Shown here one piece after another: positions 1-5,319 of a stretch of DNA of 5,962 nt (positions are counted from its first letter, which is position 1; each line of letters starts with the position of its first letter). A program made the translations under genes and the position numbers. Origin of the DNA: Clostridium sp. UBA5530 (GTDB lineage Bacteria; Bacillota; Clostridia; Clostridiales; Clostridiaceae); contig DINW01000092.1 of assembly GCA_002423705.1 (NCBI GenBank), forward strand, positions 20,247 to 26,208. The letters are read 5' to 3'. The notes under the pieces are model-generated. The model was not told the DNA's origin, ran no database searches, and was given only the letters and a program-made list of their open reading frames with translations.

Positions 1-493
1 CTTTATAGAACACAGCTTTTTTGTGATGGAGTTCCAATAGACTAGAGGCTTTCCTTAGTATAGCTAAAGGAAGGGGGACATCCAACCTAATCCAATTTTT
101 AACAATATCTTCTAAACTGTGTTTACAGTGTGGAGAACACTGATTTATACTAAGGTTCTTAGTTTTAACATATGGGTTATAAGTGAAATTTGGCTTAAAT
201 CCGTCACTTAAAATACAGTTATTATAATCATTGTATTTAAACAAAATATTCAGCTTAATGGTGGATAAAGCTATAGTAAAACAAGCTAACCTAATGCCGT
301 TACATATATCTTCAGAAGATAAAATATTCTTTTCATCTTCTGTTAAGTCATTAGTTTTTCCTTGGATAATTTGAATTTTACATTTACCACATAAACCTTT
401 GCCACTACAAGGAGTAGCTATAGAAATATTTTCATTTTTTAATTGTTCTAAAACAGTGCTAGCATAAGGATGAAGAACTATTGTATCTACCAT
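1..493 (-). CDS. RACo-like [2Fe-2S] corrinoid-protein reductive activator, N-terminal part (runs off left edge)
   Basis: The frame is open from an ATG at 493 to the window edge, giving 164 codons with no stop. AAAGGA lies 8 nt before the ATG. Residues 1-85 read as a plant-type [2Fe-2S] ferredoxin domain: Cys29, Cys35 and Cys38 in PCSGKGLCGKCK, and the fourth ligand Cys71 in IRLACF. Residues from about 100 resemble the linker after the ferredoxin domain in RACo-type proteins, which continue into a large ASKHA ATPase domain; that part would lie outside the window. RACo proteins use ATP to reduce inactive Co(II) corrinoid proteins back to Co(I). The gene starts 21 nt after the corrinoid-protein stop with no terminator between, so they are probably co-transcribed, and this neighbour is the likely substrate. 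Additional cysteines 93, 119 and 123 lie outside the cluster motif. A stand-alone ferredoxin is the alternative, but the frame continues too far for that. Confidence 0.82.
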   Translation of the reverse strand, partial: MVDTIVLHPYASTVLEQLKNENISIATPCSGKGLCGKCKIQIIQGKTNDLTEDEKNILSSEDICNGIRLACFTIALSTIKLNILFKYNDYNNCILSDGFKPNFTYNPYVKTKNLSINQCSPHCKHSLEDIVKNWIRLDVPLPLAILRKASSLLELHHKKAVFYK

Positions 494-514
494 GATGAAA
501 ATCCTTTCTAAAAC

Positions 515-1174
515 TTAAAAAAATTTAGTTGTAACAAGTTCCTTAGCCAATTTTGCGGCTTTAGAGGCTTCAAAGTCGAAACCATCAGCACCAATTCTTT
601 CAGCAAAGGATTTAGAAATGGGTCCGCCACCAACCATTACTACCACGGAATCTCTTAGGTTGTGGGAGATAAGTTCTTTAATGACTACCTCCATGTTATA
701 CATAGTAGTAGTCATTAAAGTAGACATAGCAACTAAATTGGCATTGACTTCTTTAACTTTATTAATAAATTCATCAGGAGCAACATCCTTGCCTAAATCG
801 TAGACCTGAAAACCATAGGTTTCCAACATAATTTTAAAAAGATTTTTTCCGATGTCGTGGGTATCTCCCTTTACAACCCCTAACACCGCTTTAAGCTTAT
901 TATTCTCATTGCTAGCTTTTAAATGGGGAAGAATTTTATTCATGCCTGAATACATAGCATCCGAGCACATTAGGAGTTCAGGAATATAGTATTCCTCTTC
1001 CTCATATAACTTTCCCACCTTATCCATACCAGCGGCTAAACCTAGAGATATGGCATCATAGGGGTCTAATCCAGAATTTATATAAATTTCTGCAGTTTCT
1101 GCAGCTAAATCTTCATCCATGTTAACTACACTATCACATAAAATTTTTAATAGATTTTCTTTAGTTTCTTTCAA
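515..1174 (-). CDS. Methyltransferase-type corrinoid (B12-binding) protein
   Basis: This 219-residue protein (TTG start) carries a methyl group on a cobalamin cofactor between a substrate methyltransferase and a tetrahydrofolate or corrinoid:CoM-type acceptor enzyme. Numbered from TTG as residue 1, residues 1-80 form the helical cap domain (VVNMDEDLA, GLAAGMDKVG, EEYYIPELLM). The Rossmann B12 domain follows, with GDTHDIGKN at about 103-111; His106 is the lower axial cobalt ligand. STL at 151-153 and VGGGP at 181-185 are the other usual cofactor contacts. Length and order match the MtaC/MttC/MtmC-type family. An ATG at 1204 would add 10 residues, but it has no ribosome-binding site. TTG at 1174 sits 6 nt after AAAGGAGAGG and gives the usual short N-terminus, so it is preferred. 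The neighbouring RACo-like gene supports the role. No methyltransferase is present, so the methyl donor cannot be named. Confidence 0.93.
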   Translation of the reverse strand: MKETKENLLKILCDSVVNMDEDLAAETAEIYINSGLDPYDAISLGLAAGMDKVGKLYEEEEYYIPELLMCSDAMYSGMNKILPHLKASNENNKLKAVLGVVKGDTHDIGKNLFKIMLETYGFQVYDLGKDVAPDEFINKVKEVNANLVAMSTLMTTTMYNMEVVIKELISHNLRDSVVVMVGGGPISKSFAERIGADGFDFEASKAAKLAKELVTTKFF

Positions 1175-1180
1175 GGTAAT

Positions 1181-1190
1181 CCTCTCCTTT
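1181..1190 (-). promoter_or_regulatory. Shine-Dalgarno site that selects the TTG start of the corrinoid gene
   Basis: On the minus strand AAAGGAGAGG lies 6 nt upstream of TTG 1174. It lies inside the reading frame if translation began at ATG 1204, whose own upstream sequence (minus strand CCCTTAATATTAACT) has no purine-rich match to the 16S 3' end. Strength and spacing both favour the TTG start. Confidence 0.7.
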
Positions 1191-1312
1191 AAAGTTGTTT
1201 CCATAGTTAATATTAAGGGTATAAAAACTATTTATCTAATAGCAAATAACTATAGAAAACCTTTGATCTATTGAATAATCAAATATGAACCTTTAAAAAT
1301 ATAAATTTATGC

Positions 1313-1318
1313 TATAGT
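1313..1318 (+). promoter_or_regulatory. Probable extended -10 promoter of the activase/double-cubane operon
   Basis: TATAGT is preceded by TGC, which forms an extended -10 (TGnTATAGT) in the divergent intergenic region. There is no good -35 at 17 nt, which is tolerated in extended -10 promoters. Transcription would begin near 1325, about 28 nt before the activase ATG. No equally clear promoter was found for the minus-strand corrinoid gene. The best candidate there is TTGCTA (minus, 1239-1244) with TATACC 16 nt downstream, which is weak. Confidence 0.4.
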
Positions 1319-1352
1319 CTAATGGGAAGTTACATGGTGGAGGTATATAAAT

Positions 1353-2114
1353 ATGAATTATGTAGGAATAGATATAGGGTCAACTTCAGCGAAGACCATA
1401 GTTATGAATGAGAATAAGGATATAATATTTAAACTTGTGACCCCTACAGGGTGGAGCAGTGTAGAAACTGCAAAAGCCATAAGAGGCAAGTTAGAACAAA
1501 TAAGTATAAATGAAGAAAACTCCAAAGTTATAGCAACGGGATATGGTAGAGTATCTGTGCCTTATGCCAATAAGACTTATACGGAAATAACCTGCCACGG
1601 CAAAGGGGCAGCTTATATATATGAAGATAATTGTACGGTGATAGACATAGGGGGACAGGATACAAAGATAATAGAGCTAGAAGGTGGAATGGTTACAGAT
1701 TTCATAATGAATGATAAATGCTCAGCAGGAACAGGAAGATTTTTAGAAGTAATGGCAAACACTTTAGGAGTTAGTTTAGAGGAACTTAGTGATATGGCTA
1801 GAAAGGGAAAAGGTGTATCTATAAGCTCTATGTGCACTGTGTTTGCAGAATCAGAGGTTATCAGCTTGATAGGTGCAGGCACTAAAAGAGAAGATATCTG
1901 CTATGGAATAGTAGATTCAATTGTGAGTAAAGTTAAATCATTATGTAGCAAGCATGGGAGTTCTGGAAATTATTATCTTACAGGTGGGCTATGTGAAAAT
2001 CAATATATATTAGAAGTATTGTCAAAGAAATTAGATTCCAAGGTGAAAGCCAATTCTCTTGGAAGGTATGCAGGAGCTATTGGAGCAGCTCTATTATGTG
2101 AAAAACTTAAATAA
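1353..2114 (+). CDS. Acyl-CoA dehydratase activase (BadF/BadG/HgdC-type ASKHA ATPase), reductase of the adjacent double-cubane protein
   Basis: This complete 253-residue protein starts at an ATG 9 nt after GGAGG. It has the ASKHA nucleotide-binding fold: phosphate-1 loop GIDIGSTSAK (5-14), phosphate-2 loop VIDIGGQDTK (96-105), adenosine motif YLTGG (208-212) and C-terminal YAGAIGAAL. Cys123 in NDKCSAGTGRF and Cys161 in SSMCTVFAESE are the two cysteines that each subunit contributes to the single [4Fe-4S] cluster at the homodimer interface. Length is normal for the HgdC/FldI/YjiL family. Known members couple ATP hydrolysis to one-electron transfer into a dehydratase or a double-cubane-cluster protein. 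The next gene starts only 15 nt after this stop and belongs to that partner family, so this is its dedicated reductase rather than a general 2-hydroxyglutaryl-CoA dehydratase activator. The electron donor, a ferredoxin or flavodoxin, is not in the window. Confidence 0.93.
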   Translation: MNYVGIDIGSTSAKTIVMNENKDIIFKLVTPTGWSSVETAKAIRGKLEQISINEENSKVIATGYGRVSVPYANKTYTEITCHGKGAAYIYEDNCTVIDIGGQDTKIIELEGGMVTDFIMNDKCSAGTGRFLEVMANTLGVSLEELSDMARKGKGVSISSMCTVFAESEVISLIGAGTKREDICYGIVDSIVSKVKSLCSKHGSSGNYYLTGGLCENQYILEVLSKKLDSKVKANSLGRYAGAIGAALLCEKLK

Positions 2115-2117
2115 GTG

Positions 2118-2123
2118 AGGGAG
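2118..2123 (+). promoter_or_regulatory. Shine-Dalgarno site that selects ATG 2130
   Basis: AGGGAG lies 6 nt before ATG 2130. The frame could also open at GTG 2115, directly after the activase stop, but then the Shine-Dalgarno sequence would lie inside the gene and nothing suitable precedes the GTG. YjiM-type homologues also begin close to the residues encoded at 2130. Confidence 0.7.
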
Positions 2124-2129
2124 TATTCA

Positions 2130-3278
2130 ATGACAAATTTACCAGAAAAGTTTAATGAGTTCAGTGAAGCTAGAAGAAATGGGTTTATAAAAGCCAAAGA
2201 ATTGAAGGATAAAGGAGAGCATATTATAGGAACTTTCTGTACCTATACGCCAAATGAGGTCATGTATGCAGCTGGACTACATCCAGTATCTTTGTGTGGA
2301 ACTAGTGAAGAACCTATTGCAGATGCAGAAAAGCATCTTCCTAAAAATTTATGTCCATTGATAAAGTCTAGTTATGGATTCGCCATAACAGACAAGTGTC
2401 CTTATACTTACTTTTCAGACTTAATCGTCGGGGAAACAACTTGTGATGGAAAGAAAAAGATGTATGAACTATTAGGAGAGATAAAAAATGTTCATATTAT
2501 GCAATTACCACAAATTCAAAACAGTATAGCCTCTTTAAATATGTGGAAAAGCGAAATAGTGAGACTTAAGGAAGCTTTAGAAGAACAATTTCATGTAAAG
2601 ATAACAGAAGAGGATCTGAAAAGAGGTATAAAGCTTAAAAATGAAGAACGAAGAGTATTAAGAAGTTTGTATGAATTGGGCAAGTTACAACCACCTGCTA
2701 TATCAGGATATAATATGTACAAAATATTAGAAAGTACTCAATTTACCTTTGATAAAGAGGAACAAAATAACAATATAAGAACCACTGTTGAAAAAATAAA
2801 AGAAGAATATAACCAAGGGGCTAGACCAGTGAAGGCTGATGCCAAAAGAATACTTATAACTGGATGTCCTATGGGTGGAGTAGTTGATAAAATAATAAAA
2901 ACTATAGAAGATAACGGCGGAGTTGCAGTATGCTTTGAAAATTGTGGTGGAATCAAAGAGAAGATGAGATTGGTGGATGAAGATAAAAATCCTATTGACG
3001 CTATTGCTGAAAAGTACTTAAGTATAGGATGCTCTGTTATGACTCCCAATAAAGAAAGGCTAAAGCTTTTAGAAGAGTTAATGGATGAGTATAAAACTGA
3101 TGGAGTAATAGATATAGTGTTACAGGCCTGCCATACTTATTCCGTAGAAACAAAGACTATAAAGGATCTAGTATCAGGGAAAAAGGGAATACCATACATG
3201 GCTATAGAAACAGACTATTCTCAATCAGATATAGGACAAGTGAAGACAAGGATAGCGGCTTTTATAGAGATGTTATAA
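2130..3278 (+). CDS. Double-cubane-cluster-containing anaerobic reductase (YjiM / 2-hydroxyacyl-CoA dehydratase-like family)
   Basis: This complete 382-residue protein is in the HgdB/FldB superfamily and clearly of the YjiM/DCCP branch. As recalled from memory, E. coli YjiM shares nearly identical blocks such as NLCPLIKSSYGF, TDKCPY, VGETTCDGKKKMYE, ITGCPxGG, DGVxDxxLQACHTY and the C-terminal RxAAFIEML. Characterised double-cubane proteins carry an [8Fe-9S] cluster held by six cysteines and reduce small molecules such as acetylene at very low potential. Cysteines here are 37, 56, 75, 90, 105, 246, 268, 272, 301 and 334. From motif conservation the likely ligands are 37, 75, 105, 272, 301 and 334; that assignment is inference. 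No separate alpha-subunit gene (HgdA type) is present, which fits a homodimeric DCCP and argues against a hydroxyacyl-CoA dehydratase. It is translationally close to its activase. The physiological substrate of this family is not established. Confidence 0.9.
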   Translation: MTNLPEKFNEFSEARRNGFIKAKELKDKGEHIIGTFCTYTPNEVMYAAGLHPVSLCGTSEEPIADAEKHLPKNLCPLIKSSYGFAITDKCPYTYFSDLIVGETTCDGKKKMYELLGEIKNVHIMQLPQIQNSIASLNMWKSEIVRLKEALEEQFHVKITEEDLKRGIKLKNEERRVLRSLYELGKLQPPAISGYNMYKILESTQFTFDKEEQNNNIRTTVEKIKEEYNQGARPVKADAKRILITGCPMGGVVDKIIKTIEDNGGVAVCFENCGGIKEKMRLVDEDKNPIDAIAEKYLSIGCSVMTPNKERLKLLEELMDEYKTDGVIDIVLQACHTYSVETKTIKDLVSGKKGIPYMAIETDYSQSDIGQVKTRIAAFIEML

Positions 3279-3321
3279 AAGAAATTCCTCCAACCATAGA
3301 AAAGTTGGAGGAATTTCTTTT
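3277..3321 (+). terminator. Strong hairpin terminator of the activase/double-cubane operon
   Basis: The left arm 3277-3294 and right arm 3304-3321 are perfectly complementary over 18 bp (AAAAGAAATTCCTCCAAC and its complement), with a 9-nt loop. The left arm begins inside the TAA stop codon. The outer part of the right arm is TTTCTTTT, so the U-tract is part of the stem. The A-run on the left could make it work in both directions. Confidence 0.85.
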
Positions 3322-3352
3322 AGGTTTAAAATTTATTTGAATTCATAAAATA

Positions 3353-3374
3353 TAATAATATATATATATTATTA
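3353..3374. repeat. 22-bp perfect A/T palindrome upstream of the 2H phosphoesterase gene
   Basis: TAATAATATAT (3353-3363) is followed directly by its exact complement (3364-3374). It lies between the operon terminator and the ribosome-binding site of the next gene. TATA-rich sequence of this kind probably contains the promoter; TTGAAT at 3337-3342 with TATATA at 3361-3366 gives an 18-bp spacer. In DNA this A/T-rich, a palindrome may be only low-complexity sequence. Confidence 0.4.
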
Positions 3375-3395
3375 ATTGTTAAAGGTGGGTGGAAT

Positions 3396-3926
3396 ATGGA
3401 TAGATATGTAATTGTAGCTACAATAAGAGGAAAAGGAGGTCAATTTAATGATGACCTTAGAAAAGAGGTATTTGAAAAGTTTAATGCTAAATCTTCTAGT
3501 CTTCCAGCTCATTTTACTATTAAGGGACCCTTTGAAACAGATAATATAAAAGAGGTAGAAGAAATTATAAGCTCCTTTGCAAAGAAAAACACAGCATATC
3601 CCATAATGTTAAGGGGCTATGGACACTTTGATGAAAGGGTAATATACATGGCGGTTGATATGTCCACAGAGGCAAAGGAGGTCCATGATAAATTTATAGA
3701 AGAGCTAGGTAGAGTTTCTTATATAAAATTTAAGGATAATGAGGGAAAAGATAAAACCTTTCATGTTACAATAACCTCTAAAAAAATAAAAGATAAATTT
3801 CAACCTATCTGGGATCATGTAAACCAATATTCATGTTACTATGAGGATTATTTTGACAATATAACCATTTATAAATGGGTGCCCTATAGATGGGAATTAT
3901 ACAGACAATATATTTTAAAATATTAA
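3396..3926 (+). CDS. 2H phosphoesterase superfamily protein (2'-5' RNA ligase family)
   Basis: This complete 176-residue protein starts at an ATG 7 nt after AAAGGTGG. The two signature motifs of the 2H fold are present: HFT at 39-41 in AHFTIKGPF and HVT at 123-125 in FHVTITSKK, 84 residues apart. The paired histidines act as general acid and base on 2',5' or cyclic phosphodiester bonds in RNA or nucleotides. The length is typical of bacterial LigT/YjcG-like proteins. The C-terminus is rich in Tyr and Trp (ITIYKWVPYRWELYRQY), as in the closing strand of the fold. It is transcribed alone, after a strong terminator and converging with the next gene, so context gives no substrate. RNA end processing or cyclic phosphodiesterase activity is likely; the exact substrate is unknown. 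No signal peptide, so cytosolic. Confidence 0.85.
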   Translation: MDRYVIVATIRGKGGQFNDDLRKEVFEKFNAKSSSLPAHFTIKGPFETDNIKEVEEIISSFAKKNTAYPIMLRGYGHFDERVIYMAVDMSTEAKEVHDKFIEELGRVSYIKFKDNEGKDKTFHVTITSKKIKDKFQPIWDHVNQYSCYYEDYFDNITIYKWVPYRWELYRQYILKY

Positions 3927-3928
3927 AT

Positions 3929-3972
3929 AAGAGAATCTGTAGATTTGTGTAAACAAGTCTTCAGACTCTCTT
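3929..3972. terminator. Hairpin between convergent genes, probable bidirectional terminator
   Basis: Arms 3929-3947 and 3954-3972 pair over 19 positions with two mismatches and one G-U pair, closing a 6-nt loop (TGTAAA). The hairpin lies 2 nt after the phosphoesterase stop and 8 nt from the end of the minus-strand gene. There is no U-run on the plus side. On the minus side the stem is followed by ATTTAATATTTT, so it may work better for the minus-strand gene. Confidence 0.6.
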
Positions 3973-3980
3973 GGAATTAA

Positions 3981-4295
3981 CTACACCAAGTACCGTACGG
4001 TTTTTCCTGTATTGTGGGCATATTCAATTTCACTTCTGGTACTTTCACCTATGTAACCATCTACATTTATGACAAAGATTTCATCTGCCATATCTATTTT
4101 ACGTTTGTGCATATCGTCTAGCATAACCTTAATATCTTCTGTGACTATGGTTTCATAATGTCCATCAGCATGTCCAAAGAGACCTACTGAAATAACTATA
4201 TTACCTTGTAAAGTAAGGTCTTTTTGAATTTCAAGAAATTCTTCTTTAAATTTTGTACTGCCACACAGAGTTATGACCTTATATTTGCCAACCAT
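3981..4295 (-). CDS. Small nucleoside 2-deoxyribosyltransferase-like protein
   Basis: This complete 104-residue protein starts at an ATG 4 nt after AGGTGA. The N-terminus KVITLCGSTKFKEEF (6-20) is the first strand and GS loop of the nucleoside 2-deoxyribosyltransferase fold. KIDMADEIFVIN (66-77) holds the central strand, and GYIGESTRSEIEYA (80-93) matches the family's G-x-G/S-T-xx-E motif, where Glu89 would be the catalytic nucleophile. The protein is shorter than classical enzymes (about 150 residues) and resembles small DUF4406-type members. Such proteins may cleave or exchange the N-glycosidic bond of nucleosides or nucleotides; a purely ligand-binding role is possible. It is convergent to the 2H phosphoesterase and divergent from the membrane protein gene, so it is probably monocistronic. 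Fold assignment is fairly sure; substrate is not. Confidence 0.75.
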   Translation of the reverse strand: MVGKYKVITLCGSTKFKEEFLEIQKDLTLQGNIVISVGLFGHADGHYETIVTEDIKVMLDDMHKRKIDMADEIFVINVDGYIGESTRSEIEYAHNTGKTVRYLV

Positions 4296-4325
4296 ATATT
4301 CACCTACTTTTAGAGTATAATAATT

Positions 4326-4334
4326 ATTATAACA
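4326..4334 (-). promoter_or_regulatory. Extended -10 promoter for the deoxyribosyltransferase-like gene
   Basis: On the minus strand the sequence reads TGTTATAAT, a consensus TATAAT (4326-4331) with a TGn extension (4332-4334). Transcription would start near 4319, about 24 nt before the ATG at 4295. No clear -35 is visible at the usual distance. Confidence 0.5.
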
Positions 4335-4359
4335 TTAATTACTAAAATAGCATCATCTG

Positions 4360-4368
4360 TGATATAAT
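4360..4368 (+). promoter_or_regulatory. Extended -10 promoter for the YczE-like gene
   Basis: TGATATAAT combines a consensus -10 (4363-4368) with a TGn extension. A weak TTACTA lies 18 nt upstream. Transcription would start near 4375. The two extended -10 elements of the divergent genes lie about 30 bp apart. A second TATAAT at 4382-4387 is too near the ribosome-binding site to be preferred. Confidence 0.5.
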
Positions 4369-4400
4369 TTTAAAGCTGATATATAATTTTTAATTGCAGT

Positions 4401-4407
4401 GAGGTGG
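4401..4407 (+). promoter_or_regulatory. Shine-Dalgarno site that selects ATG 4419
   Basis: GAGGTGG at 4401-4407 overlaps a possible GTG start at 4404, so it cannot serve that codon. It lies 11 nt before ATG 4419, a little long but usable. No other purine-rich site precedes GTG 4404. Confidence 0.55.
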
Positions 4408-4418
4408 CAAAAACAATA

Positions 4419-5060
4419 ATGTTGAAGAACACTATAAACAAAGAACTTATATTGAGAATTTTATTTTTTTTACTTGGGATGGTATGCATATCCTTTGGAG
4501 TATCTTTAACCATAATTTCTAATTTTGGTGCAGGTGCTTGGGATGCATTGAGCGTAGGACTTAGCAATATGTTTGGATTGTCTGTAGGAAAATGGGTAAT
4601 AATTGTAGCTTTTATTCTTAATATAGCAGCAGGAATTTTAATAAAAAGAATTCCTAGGTTTTCTACATTAATAACATCTATCATAACGGGAGCTTTCATA
4701 GATATTTGGTTGTTATTATTTAATGGCATAAATATTACAACCATCCTAAAAAGTTTTCTATTTTTTATAATAGGTATAATAATAATCAGCTTTGGAGTGG
4801 CTGTTTATGTAATTACTGATCTGCCCCCAGGGCCAATTGATTATTTTATGCTAATTGTAAAGGAAAGATTTAATCTGTCTATTGGAGTGGCAAAGACCAT
4901 ATGTGAATCCATAGGATTAATCTTAGGCATCATTTTTAAAGGGCCTATTGGAGTAGGAAGCATTGTGATAATGTTTACCATAGGACCATTAATTCAAATG
5001 TTTTCTAAATTTACAGACCCTATTTTACAACAAATAATCTACAAAGAAAAAAGAATTTAA
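4419..5060 (+). CDS. YczE/YyaS/YitT-type integral membrane protein
   Basis: This complete 213-residue protein is strongly hydrophobic, with about six membrane segments near residues 12-33, 55-75, 82-103, 110-132, 157-177 and 180-197. It has two tandem halves offset by 99 residues: ISFGVSLTIISNFGAGAWD (24-42) matches ISFGVAVYVITDLPPGPID (123-141), and LSVG (54-57) matches LSIG (153-156). The GxGxWD and PGPID motifs are the family signature after the first and fourth segments. Members of this family sit in the cytoplasmic membrane; a general biochemical function has not been established, though some are thought to be transporters. ATG 4419 is preferred over GTG 4404 because of the Shine-Dalgarno position. 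The gene appears monocistronic. No clear terminator follows: a 10-bp A/T hairpin with one mismatch (5065-5090) has no U-run on this strand. Confidence 0.87.
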   Translation: MLKNTINKELILRILFFLLGMVCISFGVSLTIISNFGAGAWDALSVGLSNMFGLSVGKWVIIVAFILNIAAGILIKRIPRFSTLITSIITGAFIDIWLLLFNGINITTILKSFLFFIIGIIIISFGVAVYVITDLPPGPIDYFMLIVKERFNLSIGVAKTICESIGLILGIIFKGPIGVGSIVIMFTIGPLIQMFSKFTDPILQQIIYKEKRI

Positions 5061-5149
5061 AAAAATTTTCATGGTATTTTCCATAAAAATAAAAATATGA
5101 ATCAAAAAATAACAAAAAAATAAACAAATATTACAAAACCACATATAAA

Positions 5150-5165
5150 ATGTATATGTTTACAT
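5150..5165. promoter_or_regulatory. Possible cre-like operator (CcpA)
   Basis: ATGTATATGTTTACAT is an imperfect palindrome with ATGTA/TACAT ends. Its core TGTATATGTTTACA agrees with the cre consensus TGWNANCGNTNWCA except for A-to-T at position 5 and C-to-T at position 7. It lies about 75 nt upstream of the -35 box, which is far for simple repression. Catabolite control of a PTS sugar gene would be usual, but the match is incomplete. Confidence 0.35.
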
Positions 5166-5187
5166 GAAGAATTAAAGAAAATGGAAT

Positions 5188-5206
5188 TATGAAAAAATGT
5201 TTCATA
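5188..5206. promoter_or_regulatory. 7-bp inverted repeat, possible operator of a sugar-phosphate regulator
   Basis: TATGAAA (5188-5194) and TTTCATA (5200-5206) are exact complements around a 5-nt centre AAATG. The site lies about 33 nt upstream of the -35 box. TGAAA/TTTCA half-sites are of the kind bound by some RpiR-type regulators, the family that includes MurR; assignment to such a protein is inference. Confidence 0.35.
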
Positions 5207-5238
5207 AAATAATAGGATAATTTGTAATATGGTTTTAG

Positions 5239-5267
5239 TTTTCAAATAATTAATAATGTATTATAAT
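5239..5267 (+). promoter_or_regulatory. Promoter of the PTS gene
   Basis: The -35 TTTTCA (5239-5244, four of six consensus bases) is followed after 17 nt by a perfect -10 TATAAT (5262-5267). Transcription would begin near 5274, about 15 nt before the RAT sequence and about 150 nt before the start codon. This fits a leader controlled by antitermination. Confidence 0.6.
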
Positions 5268-5288
5268 TTAGTTAACAAAATAAATGAG

Positions 5289-5319
5289 AGCGTTGTTACT
5301 GGTAATGCAGGCAAGAGCT
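5289..5319 (+). promoter_or_regulatory. RAT: ribonucleic antiterminator for a BglG/LicT/SacT-type protein
   Basis: GTTGTTACTG (5292-5301) and CAGGCAA (5308-5314) are the conserved halves of RAT hairpins (TTGTTACTG...CAGGCAA). Pairs seen are AGC 5289-5291 with GCT 5317-5319, TT 5293-5294 with AA 5313-5314, and CTG 5299-5301 with CAG 5308-5310, leaving the usual internal bulges and a 6-nt loop. When a phosphorylation-controlled antiterminator binds, this fold would prevent the overlapping terminator from forming. The antiterminator gene itself is not in the window. Confidence 0.88.

Noticed and set aside
1205..1352. Possible cobalamin riboswitch in front of the corrinoid gene
   Set aside because: The region is too short and A/T-rich and shows no B12-box-like conserved segment or G/C-rich stems.
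2115..2129. GTG start for the double-cubane protein directly after the activase stop
   Set aside because: It would put the Shine-Dalgarno sequence AGGGAG inside the gene; ATG 2130 has correct spacing and matches the family's N-terminus.
2738..3049. 103-codon open frame on the minus strand inside the double-cubane gene
   Set aside because: It lies wholly opposite a well-conserved enzyme gene, has no ribosome-binding site and its product is low-complexity hydrophobic sequence; a shadow.
1353..3278. 2-hydroxyglutaryl-CoA or phenyllactyl-CoA dehydratase operon (amino-acid fermentation)
   Set aside because: Only one large subunit is present, no CoA-transferase or second dehydratase subunit is nearby, and the motifs fit the YjiM/double-cubane branch.
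4370..4744. 124-codon minus-strand frame opposite the YczE-like gene
   Set aside because: It mirrors a membrane-protein gene, has no ribosome-binding site and no recognisable motifs.
5065..5090. Hairpin after the YczE-like gene as its terminator
   Set aside because: The 10-bp stem is nearly all A/T with one mismatch and is followed by A-rich, not T-rich, sequence on the coding strand; too weak to call.
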